From contig JAJRQO010000015.1 of NCBI GenBank assembly GCA_024280215.1, positions 62,001-126,000 on the forward strand: a stretch of 64,000 nt of DNA, written 5' to 3'. The translations under genes were made by a program, and so were the position numbers. The notes beneath the pieces are model-generated. The model did no database searches, was not told the origin of the DNA, and saw only the letters and a program-made list of their open reading frames with translations. This DNA comes from Candidatus Zixiibacteriota bacterium (lineage in GTDB: Bacteria; Zixibacteria; MSB-5A5; GN15; FEB-12). Of the stretch, positions 15,595 through 24,257 are shown one piece after another (the first letter of the stretch is position 1; each line of letters opens with the position of its first letter).

Positions 15595-18006
15595 TTATAT
15601 CCTTAATCTTCTCGCAACTATGTTTGTTGTGATAATAGCAAAGCCAACAACTGTCAACGAACTAATCGGCATAAGCACTGCAGCAAATAGTGGAGACAAT
15701 AATCCCATAATTGCAAAGCCTAAACCGACTACATTATAAAGTATTGAAATAATAAAACTAACTAAAATTATAGAAATAGCACTATTTGAAAACTTTATAA
15801 ATCGAGACATTTCGGCAAATTTTTCACCTGCTAAGATACCATCAGATGCTGGTGAAAATGAACTCATGCTTTCTGTAACGGCTATACCAATATCTGACTG
15901 CTTTAATGCCCCCGCATCATTTAGCCCATCACCAAACATCAGTACACACTCACCAGATTCTTGTAAGTTCTTAACATGTAAAAGCTTGTCTTTTGGAGTC
16001 GCTGAGAAATGGTACGAAGTTGCTTCAGGGAACAGTGTATGTAATTTTGAAAGTTCACTATCGTTATCGCCTGAGAGAATTGACAGTTTATACTTTTTTC
16101 CTAAATCAAAGGCTAAATTTTCTAAATTATCTCGGTATTGTACTGCGATTTTAAAATAACCGTAATACTTATGACCAATAGAAATATGAACCTGTGACTG
16201 CATTATTTTTGATTCATCATTCTGTGAATCATGACCGCAAAAACGTGACGAGCCAATTTTGATTTCTCTGTTATTTATAATTCCAGAAATTCCTTTGCCA
16301 GCAGTCTCATCAAATTTATCTACCGAAAATATCTGGTGATGCTCCAAATGTTTGTTGAGCTTGACGCTTAATGGATGAGTCGAATGACGCACCAATGAAT
16401 GAATCAGTGCTTTTTCATCGTTAGTCAATGCATCTCCGATATATTCGATTGAAGATGTTTTAGCTTTTGTGAGAGTACCCGTTTTGTCAAAAAGAATATG
16501 GGTGACCGATGCTAATTTTTCAATCGTGGCACTCTCTTTGAAAAACAGCTTATTCCGTCCTAAAATTCGCTGTGTTGCCCCAAGTGTAATTGGTGTCGAA
16601 AGGGCTAATGCACATGGACAGGCGATAATCAAAACTGATGTTCCGACAAATATTGCTTTTGATGGGTCGATAAACATCCAAACAAGTGCTGCTCCAAATG
16701 CGATAGAGACAACAGCGAAGGTAAAGTATTTGCTAAAGCGATTTGCCATATTACTGAGTGACTTTTCAGATGGGGGGGTGAAGTTGGCATCATTCCATAA
16801 TTGGGTGATATAGCTTTGGGATACATTTTTAAGAACTTCCAACTTGATAATTCCGCCAATCTGTTTACCTCCCGCATAAATTTTGTCATTGACTGATTTT
16901 TCTATTGGGTCAGATTCACCTGTGACAAATGAATAGTCGATAGATGCGTGCGAACTGAGAAGTCTTGCATCAGCGGGAATAAGTTCGTTGTTGCGAACCA
17001 AAATTCTGTCGCCCTGTTTTAAATCTGTTATTGGAACAATCTCTTCAGATTCTTTTATCAATTTTATTATCGAAATTGGGAAGTATGATTTGTAATCAGA
17101 ATCGAATGATAGAGAGTCGTATGTCTTTTCCTGAAAAAGTTTACCAATAAGCAGGAAAAAAACTAAACCAGTAAATGAATCAAAATAACCCACACCAGTT
17201 GACGTTGTTACTTCATACATTGAACGCATGAAGAGCATCAGTATCCCAAGTGAAATCGGTACATCCATATTGATAACTTTTTGCTTTAATCCAAAATATG
17301 CTGATTTAAAATAAACCGAAGCCGAGAAGAAAAATACTGGTATCGCTAACAAAACATTTAAGTAGCCAAAGAATTGTACAAAATTATCAGATAACGAACC
17401 GTCAGAACTCAGATACTCAGGGAAACTAAAGAGCATAATATTGGCAAAACAAAAACCTGCAACGGCAATACGAACAATCAACGATGAACCTTTTTTTGAT
17501 TTTACTTTGATTTCGTAATCATCTAAAGAAATCTGCGGTTCATAACCAATCGATGTAAGCAGTTCAATTAAATCTCTGAGAGAGAGTTTCTCATGCTCAA
17601 ATGTTATCGAGACTTCTTTTTTGAGAAAATGAACTCGTGATGAAAGTATGCCACTATGTAGTTTTTGTAAATGTTCTAAAAGCCAGATACAAGATGAGCA
17701 ATGGATTTGAGGGATAACAAGAGTGAGCTTGCTCACTTTCTCATCGGAAAAATCTAAAAGTTTCTCTTTGATTTTGTCATTATCTAAATAAGCAAAATGG
17801 TTGTCGTAGAGTTTGTCAGAAACTTTGATTCCTGGTTTGTCCTCGATTTTATAATATGAACCAAGATTGTTCTCATTGAGAAGCTCATAAACAAACTTGC
17901 ACCCATTGCAACAGAAATAGATTTCGTCAATTGCGATAGATCTGTTTGGACAATCTTCGCCACAATGCACACATATAATTTTATTTGTCGTTTTTGTTGC
18001 CGACAT
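15595..18006 (-). CDS. ccoI: Copper-translocating P1B-type ATPase CcoI
   Basis: An 803-residue P-type ATPase that moves copper across the inner membrane for assembly of the cbb3 oxidase. N-terminal Cys-rich zone CVHCGEDCP and CCNGC (FixI-type metal-binding domain), then an HMA-like domain with HCSSCIW. Eight membrane helices are interrupted by the CPCALALSTP metal site (about 464), the DKTGTLT phosphorylation site (about 505) and GDGLNDAGAL (about 692). I start it at the ATG at 18006, where MSATKTT directly precedes the Cys-rich zone and GGAG stands 10 bases upstream. A longer frame to 18117 would run into the predicted promoter. First gene of the cco operon. Confidence 0.92.
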   Translation of the reverse strand: MSATKTTNKIICVHCGEDCPNRSIAIDEIYFCCNGCKFVYELLNENNLGSYYKIEDKPGIKVSDKLYDNHFAYLDNDKIKEKLLDFSDEKVSKLTLVIPQIHCSSCIWLLEHLQKLHSGILSSRVHFLKKEVSITFEHEKLSLRDLIELLTSIGYEPQISLDDYEIKVKSKKGSSLIVRIAVAGFCFANIMLFSFPEYLSSDGSLSDNFVQFFGYLNVLLAIPVFFFSASVYFKSAYFGLKQKVINMDVPISLGILMLFMRSMYEVTTSTGVGYFDSFTGLVFFLLIGKLFQEKTYDSLSFDSDYKSYFPISIIKLIKESEEIVPITDLKQGDRILVRNNELIPADARLLSSHASIDYSFVTGESDPIEKSVNDKIYAGGKQIGGIIKLEVLKNVSQSYITQLWNDANFTPPSEKSLSNMANRFSKYFTFAVVSIAFGAALVWMFIDPSKAIFVGTSVLIIACPCALALSTPITLGATQRILGRNKLFFKESATIEKLASVTHILFDKTGTLTKAKTSSIEYIGDALTNDEKALIHSLVRHSTHPLSVKLNKHLEHHQIFSVDKFDETAGKGISGIINNREIKIGSSRFCGHDSQNDESKIMQSQVHISIGHKYYGYFKIAVQYRDNLENLAFDLGKKYKLSILSGDNDSELSKLHTLFPEATSYHFSATPKDKLLHVKNLQESGECVLMFGDGLNDAGALKQSDIGIAVTESMSSFSPASDGILAGEKFAEMSRFIKFSNSAISIILVSFIISILYNVVGLGFAIMGLLSPLFAAVLMPISSLTVVGFAIITTNIVARRLRI

Positions 18007-18088
18007 CAAAACCAAACTCCATACATAACAATTACTTTCGAGGGGTAAAGTATACTTAAAGCATCCTTGTAGCCCATGAATTTTTTTA

Positions 18089-18117
18089 AATATATTATAT
18101 GATTGCCAATAGTGCAA
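18089..18117 (-). promoter_or_regulatory. Promoter of the cco operon
   Basis: On the minus strand TTGCAC (18112-18117), a 17-base spacer and TATATT (18089-18094) form a sigma70-type promoter about 85 bases before the ccoI ATG. A Rex-like palindrome lies just upstream of the -35 box, which supports this as the regulated promoter. Confidence 0.55.
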
Positions 18118-18124
18118 GAGATGT

Positions 18125-18142
18125 TTGTGGATTATTTCACAA
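18125..18142. promoter_or_regulatory. Rex-like operator (redox-sensing repressor site)
   Basis: The 18-base palindrome TTGTGGATTATTTCACAA differs from the Rex consensus TTGTGAAnnnnTTCACAA at one base. Rex senses the NADH/NAD ratio and typically controls respiratory and fermentative genes. The site lies in the intergenic region between divergent ccoI and the aromatic decarboxylase gene, 8 bases upstream of the predicted ccoI -35 box, and about 120 bases before the start codon of either gene. A second imperfect inverted repeat (TGAC, 7 bases, GTCA at 18146-18160) is adjacent. No rex gene is in the window. Confidence 0.6.
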
Positions 18143-18226
18143 AGTTGACTTGTTTTGTCATATATTCATATCACGTACTCTTTGCTTTTGAGTGAGGATT
18201 ATTATAAAATTGAAAAATCATAAATC

Positions 18227-18255
18227 TTGACTAAAAAGTAAAGATTCTATATACT
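18227..18255 (+). promoter_or_regulatory. Promoter for a leaderless transcript of the aromatic decarboxylase gene
   Basis: TTGACT (18227-18232), a 17-base spacer and TATACT (18250-18255) are followed after only 5 bases by the ATG at 18261. Transcription is therefore expected to begin at or next to the A of the start codon. No Shine-Dalgarno sequence precedes the ATG, which agrees. Confidence 0.6.
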
Positions 18256-18260
18256 TTTCT

Positions 18261-19679
18261 ATGGATAATAAAAACTTTCGTAAACATGCCCACGAACTTG
18301 TCGACTGGATGGCTGACTATTTAGAAAATGTCGAATCATACCCTGTCAAATCACAAGTTGCTCCCAAAGAAATTCTGAACCAACTTCCTGATTCAGCACC
18401 ACAACAATCAGAAGATTTCAAAACGATATTTGAAGATTTCCAAGATATAATTATGCCTGGTATCACTCATTGGCAACATCCTTCATTTTTTGCATATTTT
18501 CCTGCCAATACCTCGCCACCATCTATATTAGGGGAAATGCTTACTGCTACTTTGGCGTCCCAATGTATGGTCTGGCAAACATCGCCAGCCGCAGCTGAAC
18601 TCGAAGAACAGGTCATGAGCTGGCTCAAACAGATGCTTTCGCTTCCGCAAAATTGGTCGGGAGTTATTCAGGATACCGCTTCTACAGCAACTCTTGCCGC
18701 ACTTTTATCTGCACGTGAAAAAATATCAGATTATACCATTAATAAACATGGTTTCACTAAGCAAAAATTCAGAATCTATTGTTCATCGGAAACCCATTCG
18801 TCGATTGACAAAGCGGTCAAAATTGCTGGAATCGGCTCTGATAATCTTGTCAAAATCGATGTCGACTCGTCATTTGCACTTATCCCTGAACAACTCGCAA
18901 AAGCTATCACCGATGACATCGCATCTGGTTACACACCATTATGCGTTATCGCAACATTAGGGACAACATCTACTACCGCAATCGACCCGCTTGATGCGAT
19001 TGGTGAAATTTGTCAGAATCATAATCTTTGGCTCCATGTTGACGCTGCTTTTGCTGGTTCGGCACTTGTTTTAGATGAGATGAAATGGATGATAGATGGA
19101 ATCGAGAAGGCAGATTCTTTTGTGTTTAATCCTCATAAATGGATGATGACCAATTTTGACTGTTCTGCATATTTTGTCAAAGATGAAGAAGCCTTGGTAA
19201 AAACATTTGAAATTATGCCAGAGTATCTTAAAACAAACGAAGATGATACCGTCAAAAATTATCGTGATTGGGGAATTCCTCTCGGTCGTCGGTTCCGTGC
19301 CTTAAAACTTTGGTTTGTCATTCGTTCCTATGGTATAGAGGGGATACAATCGAAAATCCGTCATCATATCAAACTTGCCACTGATTTGGAAGCACAAATT
19401 CAAGCAGATCCACAGTTTGAATTACTTGCTCCTCGTTCGCTCAACTTGCTTTGTTTTCGTTTTCTTCCAAAGAGAAACATGTCTACCGATGAATTGAATA
19501 AGCTCAACCAAGAGATATTAGAGTCGTTAAATGCGAGCGGAAAACTGTTTATAACGCATACAAAACTACACGGTAATTATGTCTTACGTATGCAAATTGG
19601 ACAAACAGAAGTAAACAAGTCGCATGTTGATTCCGCATGGCATTTGATTCAAAAAACAGCCGCTTCATTACATTCGTAA
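18261..19679 (+). CDS. Pyridoxal-dependent aromatic L-amino acid decarboxylase (group II)
   Basis: A 472-residue cytosolic PLP enzyme. The substrate-pocket stretch WQHPSFFAYFPANTS, the aromatic segment near MVWQTSPAAAELE, the VDAAFAGSA strand and the PLP lysine in FNPHKWMMTNFDCS (about residue 293) place it with aromatic L-amino acid (Tyr/Trp/Phe/DOPA) decarboxylases rather than glutamate decarboxylases. Products would be tyramine, tryptamine or phenethylamine. Length matches the family (470-490). It stands divergent to the cco operon, sharing the intergenic region with the Rex-like site, and is read from a leaderless promoter. Exact substrate cannot be told. It competes for the same amino acids as the catabolic operon at 135-9492. 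Confidence 0.9.
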   Translation: MDNKNFRKHAHELVDWMADYLENVESYPVKSQVAPKEILNQLPDSAPQQSEDFKTIFEDFQDIIMPGITHWQHPSFFAYFPANTSPPSILGEMLTATLASQCMVWQTSPAAAELEEQVMSWLKQMLSLPQNWSGVIQDTASTATLAALLSAREKISDYTINKHGFTKQKFRIYCSSETHSSIDKAVKIAGIGSDNLVKIDVDSSFALIPEQLAKAITDDIASGYTPLCVIATLGTTSTTAIDPLDAIGEICQNHNLWLHVDAAFAGSALVLDEMKWMIDGIEKADSFVFNPHKWMMTNFDCSAYFVKDEEALVKTFEIMPEYLKTNEDDTVKNYRDWGIPLGRRFRALKLWFVIRSYGIEGIQSKIRHHIKLATDLEAQIQADPQFELLAPRSLNLLCFRFLPKRNMSTDELNKLNQEILESLNASGKLFITHTKLHGNYVLRMQIGQTEVNKSHVDSAWHLIQKTAASLHS

Positions 19680-19702
19680 TAAAATTCATATCTAAGAATA
19701 AC

Positions 19703-19730
19703 TTGATAATCATCTCGAAACGACTATCTT
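19703..19730 (+). promoter_or_regulatory. Promoter for a leaderless transcript of the membrane peptidase gene
   Basis: TTGATA (19703-19708), 16 bases and TATCTT (19725-19730) are followed after 5 bases by the ATG at 19736. The same geometry is seen before several other genes in this window that lack a ribosome site. Confidence 0.5.
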
Positions 19731-19735
19731 CTGTT

Positions 19736-20716
19736 ATGCGAATAAATAAAATGTTTATTTATGTTATAACTATGTGTGTTTTTCTCTTACCGAGCTTTTT
19801 GTATAGTCAAAAAATCGAGATTGAACCAGTAGAGAAAGAATATTTCACCTATTATTTTGATAGTCCAAGATATATCGACTCTGCAGATTCTGTTCTTGTA
19901 ATAACTCGTAAAAAGATGATAGAACTCTTACAAGATTCATTGTCGTACAAACCATCTGTTTATCTTTTAGGAAACCTCTCACAGTTTAATTCTCTCATTG
20001 ATGGAAAATTTCCCGATTGGGGTATAGGTGTTGCTCTCCCGCACAAAAAAATGATTGTTATTAAATCCCCTGACAAGTTTAATCTCAATAAATCACTTGA
20101 ACAATTATTAGCCCATGAATATGCCCATCTTGCTGTCTCCCATAAAGCATTTATCGCAAATCCTCCTCGTTGGCTCAATGAAGGAGTTGCGATGTATGTC
20201 TCTATGGAATGGAGTTGGTCTGACAATATAGCGATGGGACAAGCGGCAGTCTTTGGACAACTTATTCGTTTGGAAGAAATCGAAAAGGTCAATCGTTTTA
20301 ATGAAAGTAAAGCACAGGTTGCCTATGCCGAATCATATATGGCGGTCAGATTTTTACTAAAATATTATGGTAAAAATGCAGTATCAATCTTTTTACAACA
20401 GATAAATAAAAACAGGTCTATCGAAGAAGCTATCTATGTCACCACAGGTGCTACGATGGCAGAATTTGAAGCGGATTTTGAAAAATCATTACATAAACAA
20501 TTTAATTTTGCGAGTTTATTTATGGACACAATTTTTTTCTGGATTGCTTTAGCAGGAGTAGTTGTATATGCTTTCTTCATGCAATATAAAAAGAGAAGAG
20601 AGTATTACAAAAAATGGGAAGAGGAAGAAAAACTGCATTCAACTGACTTTGATTATGGCGATGCGGATAATCCTGAACAAATTGAAGATGATGACGACGA
20701 GGCATGGCGAGCATAA
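19736..20716 (+). CDS. Membrane-anchored zinc metallopeptidase, peptidase MA-like
   Basis: A 326-residue exported protein. The start at 19736 gives a clean signal sequence (MRINKMFIYVITMCVFLLPSF); an upstream ATG at 19637 would only add a shadow of the decarboxylase gene. The zinc motif LLAHEYAHLAV (HExxH) near residue 124 is followed by PRWLNEGVAMYVS, where the Glu in LNEG is the third ligand. This is the gluzincin-like pattern of peptidase MA/DUF-type families. Near the C-terminus one membrane helix (about 264-284) precedes a charged cytoplasmic tail rich in Lys, then Asp and Glu. The end overlaps the next gene by 13 bases. Target unknown; the neighbouring lipid acyltransferase suggests an envelope role. 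Confidence 0.75.
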   Translation: MRINKMFIYVITMCVFLLPSFLYSQKIEIEPVEKEYFTYYFDSPRYIDSADSVLVITRKKMIELLQDSLSYKPSVYLLGNLSQFNSLIDGKFPDWGIGVALPHKKMIVIKSPDKFNLNKSLEQLLAHEYAHLAVSHKAFIANPPRWLNEGVAMYVSMEWSWSDNIAMGQAAVFGQLIRLEEIEKVNRFNESKAQVAYAESYMAVRFLLKYYGKNAVSIFLQQINKNRSIEEAIYVTTGATMAEFEADFEKSLHKQFNFASLFMDTIFFWIALAGVVVYAFFMQYKKRREYYKKWEEEEKLHSTDFDYGDADNPEQIEDDDDEAWRA

Positions 20717-21588
20717 AACATCATATTGAATATCTTGCCACCAAATTTGGATTTGGGCTGGTCAATTGTATGTCACCAAAAATGGCTGATTCGTTTGGTA
20801 GATTTCTTGGACGACTCTTTAGTAGAGTCCTGCCTAAAAGAAAACAAATTGCCTTAGACAATCTTCGTATAGCATTTAAAGATTCCAAAACCGATGCGGA
20901 GTACGAAGCGATTGCGATTAAATCATTTGAAAATATTGGACAGACATTTATTGACATGGCTCGTTTCAACAAGATTTCATTGTCAAAACTAAAAGAAGAT
21001 GTCACCTGTTCTGATTTGTCGCCTCTTGAAAAAGCACAAAACGAAAAAAAAGGGGGTATTATTGCTACTGCTCATTTTGGTCATTGGGAGATGGCGGGTG
21101 GATGGGTGCATGCGGTCGGTTTCCCTCTTGACATCGTTGTCAAGATACAAAGTAACCGATTAGTCGACGAACTTATCGCACAGCTCAGACAAAATTTGAA
21201 ATTTGGTCAAATACAGATGAAAATTTCAACATTACGTGAGATAATGACCTCGCTAAAAAATAATCGATTCGTCGTCCTTGCAGCTGACCAACATGACCCA
21301 TCAGAAAGTTTGATACTTGAATTCTTTGGAAAAAAAGCATCGGTCGCTAAAGGTCCTGCTGTTTTTGCCAAAAAACAAAATTGTCCGATTATACCTGCGG
21401 TGATGCGGAGAGTCGGATTTGAAGAGTATGAAGTACACATCGCAGATGGCATCTACCCATCTGACACCCTTGATGAACAAGCAGATATTGAACGTATGAC
21501 CAAAGAGTATCTCGCATTCTTGGAATGCATTATAACTAAATATCCTGACCAATGGATGTGGACGCATCGGAGATGGAAATTAAAATAA
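20704..21588 (+). CDS. Lysophospholipid/lipid A acyltransferase family protein (LpxL/HtrB-like)
   Basis: A 294-residue membrane-associated acyltransferase. The catalytic H-x4-E motif appears in TAHFGHWEMAGG near residue 124. The block RFVVLAADQHDP and later FFGKKASVAKGPAVFAKK follow the order seen in LpxL/HtrB proteins, and the end, QWMWTHRRWK, is the typical C-terminus of that family. It would transfer a fatty acyl chain to lipid A or a related lipid, which implies a diderm envelope. Its start overlaps the peptidase gene by 13 bases, so it is coupled to it. The acceptor cannot be told from sequence. Confidence 0.88.
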   Translation: MASIKHHIEYLATKFGFGLVNCMSPKMADSFGRFLGRLFSRVLPKRKQIALDNLRIAFKDSKTDAEYEAIAIKSFENIGQTFIDMARFNKISLSKLKEDVTCSDLSPLEKAQNEKKGGIIATAHFGHWEMAGGWVHAVGFPLDIVVKIQSNRLVDELIAQLRQNLKFGQIQMKISTLREIMTSLKNNRFVVLAADQHDPSESLILEFFGKKASVAKGPAVFAKKQNCPIIPAVMRRVGFEEYEVHIADGIYPSDTLDEQADIERMTKEYLAFLECIITKYPDQWMWTHRRWKLK

Positions 21589-21671
21589 AATATAGAGCAA
21601 CTTTTGAGTCAATATACAGTATTATATGTAATGTATAATTGATAGGTTTTGTTAAGAGGAAGGTTTTAATT

Positions 21672-22934
21672 TTGAAAAAATCGTATTATCTTGTCATTGT
21701 GTTGGCTATAGTCTTTTTATTATACTATGGCGTAAATGCAATTTTTAGTCCATCATTTGAAATTCCAGTTACACAAGTTTCAAGCGGAGAATTTATCATC
21801 TCGCTTGATGAAAATGGTTCAATTGATGCCAAACGTTCAATGACGATATCATCTCCTCGTGTACGGGGACTGCAAATCACATGGCTTGCTCCCGAGGGAA
21901 TCATTATAGAAGAAGGTGCTCCAGTTATTAAGTTTGATGCTTCACAACAGATGACAGACTTGTCTGATAATCAGTCTAATCTGAAAATTAATAGAAACTC
22001 TCTCTCTCGAGCCAAAAAAGAATACACTATTCAAGAAAAACAACTCAAGCTTGACTTGGAAAAAGCAAAACGTAATTACGACGAAAAAAAATATGATGCC
22101 CCACGCATTGGCGAAGAAGCCAAAATGGAGTACGAACTTGCCGAGCTCAATTTTGCTGCACGTCTGGAGCAATTGAAAGCTGATGTTGATAAAGCAGAAG
22201 TCGAAGTTGACCGTTCTGAAGAAAAAGTGAAAAAAGCCCAGCGTGAACTTGAACAAATGACTATTAAAGCTCCAATTCCAGGTTTAGTCGTCTATCTCGA
22301 AATCTGGAAAGGTGGTACGATGAGCAAAGTGCAAGAAGGTGACTCACCATGGCCAGGACAAGGATTGATAAATATTCCAGATTTGTCAGAAATGATAGTC
22401 AAAACAACCGTTTCAGAAGTTGACGCAAGCAAAGTTGACACAACACAGGAAGTAATTATCACACTTGATGCTTTCCCTGATAAAATTTACAATGGTATAA
22501 TTACAAAAAAATCTACTCTTGCTCGAAGAAAAGAATCAGGCTCAAAAATTAATGTCTTTGATATTGATGTTGCTATCTCTGATAATGATGGAGAACTCAA
22601 ACCTGGTATGTCTGCATCTGCTAAAATTATTATTGACCGTCGCAATGATGTCATCTCGGTTCCATTTGAAGCGGTCTTTGAACGTGATGGAGAAACGGTT
22701 GTCTATCTCAAAAACAAAAAGAAACAAGTTATCACAGTCGGTACAAAAAATTCAATGTCTATTGAAGTGTTAGATGGTCTTTCGGGTGGTGAAGAAATTT
22801 GTCTCTTAGATCCAACCTTAGATGAACAAGGTCTACCTGGCGACAAAGCATCCGAACCTGAGATAAACAAAGATAAGAATAAATCAAAAAGATCATCAGG
22901 TCAAAAAAGTCGACGCGGGGGTAAAGGTAGATAA
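21672..22934 (+). CDS. HlyD/MacA-type periplasmic adaptor subunit of an efflux system
   Basis: A 420-residue membrane fusion protein. One N-terminal helix (MKKSYYLVIVLAIVFLLYYG) anchors it. The lipoyl-like half motifs flank a coiled coil of about 110 residues (about 80-205, rich in Lys and Glu), then the beta-barrel domain follows, and the tail is strongly basic (KNKSKRSSGQKSRRGG). I start it at the TTG at 21672, which has AGGAAGG 8 bases upstream; an in-frame TTG at 21639 has none. The gene ends in TAATG, sharing one base with the permease gene, and TolC follows, so the three form one tripartite exporter. Confidence 0.88.
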   Translation: MKKSYYLVIVLAIVFLLYYGVNAIFSPSFEIPVTQVSSGEFIISLDENGSIDAKRSMTISSPRVRGLQITWLAPEGIIIEEGAPVIKFDASQQMTDLSDNQSNLKINRNSLSRAKKEYTIQEKQLKLDLEKAKRNYDEKKYDAPRIGEEAKMEYELAELNFAARLEQLKADVDKAEVEVDRSEEKVKKAQRELEQMTIKAPIPGLVVYLEIWKGGTMSKVQEGDSPWPGQGLINIPDLSEMIVKTTVSEVDASKVDTTQEVIITLDAFPDKIYNGIITKKSTLARRKESGSKINVFDIDVAISDNDGELKPGMSASAKIIIDRRNDVISVPFEAVFERDGETVVYLKNKKKQVITVGTKNSMSIEVLDGLSGGEEICLLDPTLDEQGLPGDKASEPEINKDKNKSKRSSGQKSRRGGKGR

Positions 22935-24235
22935 TGTTTGATAAACAAACTCTTGCTATCTCAATTGACGCACTTCTTTCTCATAAACTTCGAACCTTAC
23001 TGACTATGCTTGGCGTGATTTTTGGCGTTGGAGCGGTGATTGCTATGCTTTCAATCGGAGAAGGGGCCAAACAGGAAGCTCTCGAACAAATCTCGATCCT
23101 TGGAATCAACAACATTATAGTACAGGCTAAAATACCCGATGCGAGCTTGAGCTCAGATATGGGACTTGCTAAATCACCTGGTTTGTCGATTGCTGATGGA
23201 GAAAATATTTTACAATTTAATTCGCTATTTAAAAATATTGTCCCGCAACGGTTCGAAGCGGTTTCTTCAGTCTATTATGGTTCAGAAGAAGTCAATGCCA
23301 GAGTCGTGGCAACGACTCCAGATTATGTCTTCTCATCCTCCGTAGAGGTTGAAAAAGGTCGCTTTATAACTAATTCTGATTTAGAAACTTATTCACAAGT
23401 ATGTGTTTTAGGAGCAAAAGCAAAACGAGCCCTCTTCGCATTCTCAAATCCAATAGGTAAATCTATCAAAATAGGTGATGTTAGCTTTACCGTTATAGGA
23501 ATCATGGCGGACAAATACATTGGAAGAGGGAAAGTCGAAGGTTTTGAACTCAAAAATTTGAATGAAGATATCTATATTCCATATACAACAGCCACAAAAA
23601 AAATAGAACGTACGACATTAAATAACTCAAATTCTGGTCGAATGTGGTTCAATTCTTCAAAAGCGGATAATTCAAAATTTAATGTTCCTGAAGTCGATCA
23701 ATTGACAATAACAGTTACAGATTTAAAATATGTGCAACCAGCTACAAAATTGATTGAGTCCATCCTCAGTAGACGACATCACAATGTTGATGACTATAAT
23801 ATTGTAGTACCAGAATCATTGCTCAGGCAATCTCAAAAAACCCAACAGATTTTTAATATCGTAATGGGGGCTATTGCGGGGATTTCGCTGTTAGTTGGTG
23901 GTATCGGTATTATGAATATCATGCTTGCGACTGTCCTTGAACGTACCAAAGAAATTGGCATTCGTAGAGCTGTTGGAGCAACTCGGGTTCATATTATGAG
24001 ACAGTTTCTATTAGAGGCAGTAGCTATATGTCTGACAGGTTGTTTTGTCGGAATCATTATAGGACTGACTCTTGCAAAAATTATTTCATACTATGCCGAT
24101 TGGCCAACGATAGTTTCTATCTATTCCATCGTGTTGTCTGTAGGTGTATCTACTGCTGTAGGCGTTGGTTTTGGATTGTATCCTGCCAACAAAGCTGCTA
24201 AACTAAATGTTATCGACTCGCTCCGTTATGAATAA
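22934..24235 (+). CDS. MacB-type ABC transporter permease (no ATPase domain)
   Basis: A 433-residue inner-membrane permease. It begins with the MacB/FtsX core helix (SHKLRTLLTMLGVIFGVGAVIAM), carries a large periplasmic domain (about residues 45-300), and ends with three helices containing GGIGIMNIMLATVLERTKEIGIRRAVGA, the classic MacB permease signature. Unlike E. coli MacB there is no fused nucleotide-binding domain. No separate ATP-binding gene is found in the operon or anywhere in the window. It is translationally coupled to the adaptor gene (TAATG) and followed by TolC after 22 bases. Confidence 0.9.
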   Translation: MFDKQTLAISIDALLSHKLRTLLTMLGVIFGVGAVIAMLSIGEGAKQEALEQISILGINNIIVQAKIPDASLSSDMGLAKSPGLSIADGENILQFNSLFKNIVPQRFEAVSSVYYGSEEVNARVVATTPDYVFSSSVEVEKGRFITNSDLETYSQVCVLGAKAKRALFAFSNPIGKSIKIGDVSFTVIGIMADKYIGRGKVEGFELKNLNEDIYIPYTTATKKIERTTLNNSNSGRMWFNSSKADNSKFNVPEVDQLTITVTDLKYVQPATKLIESILSRRHHNVDDYNIVVPESLLRQSQKTQQIFNIVMGAIAGISLLVGGIGIMNIMLATVLERTKEIGIRRAVGATRVHIMRQFLLEAVAICLTGCFVGIIIGLTLAKIISYYADWPTIVSIYSIVLSVGVSTAVGVGFGLYPANKAAKLNVIDSLRYE

Positions 24236-24257
24236 GTTAAATTGAGGTATCAATTAC

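Noticed and set aside
18146-18160. TGAC-N7-GTCA near the Rex-like site, considered as an Fnr box
   Set aside because: Spacing and half-sites differ from TTGAT-N4-ATCAA, so Fnr is not supported.
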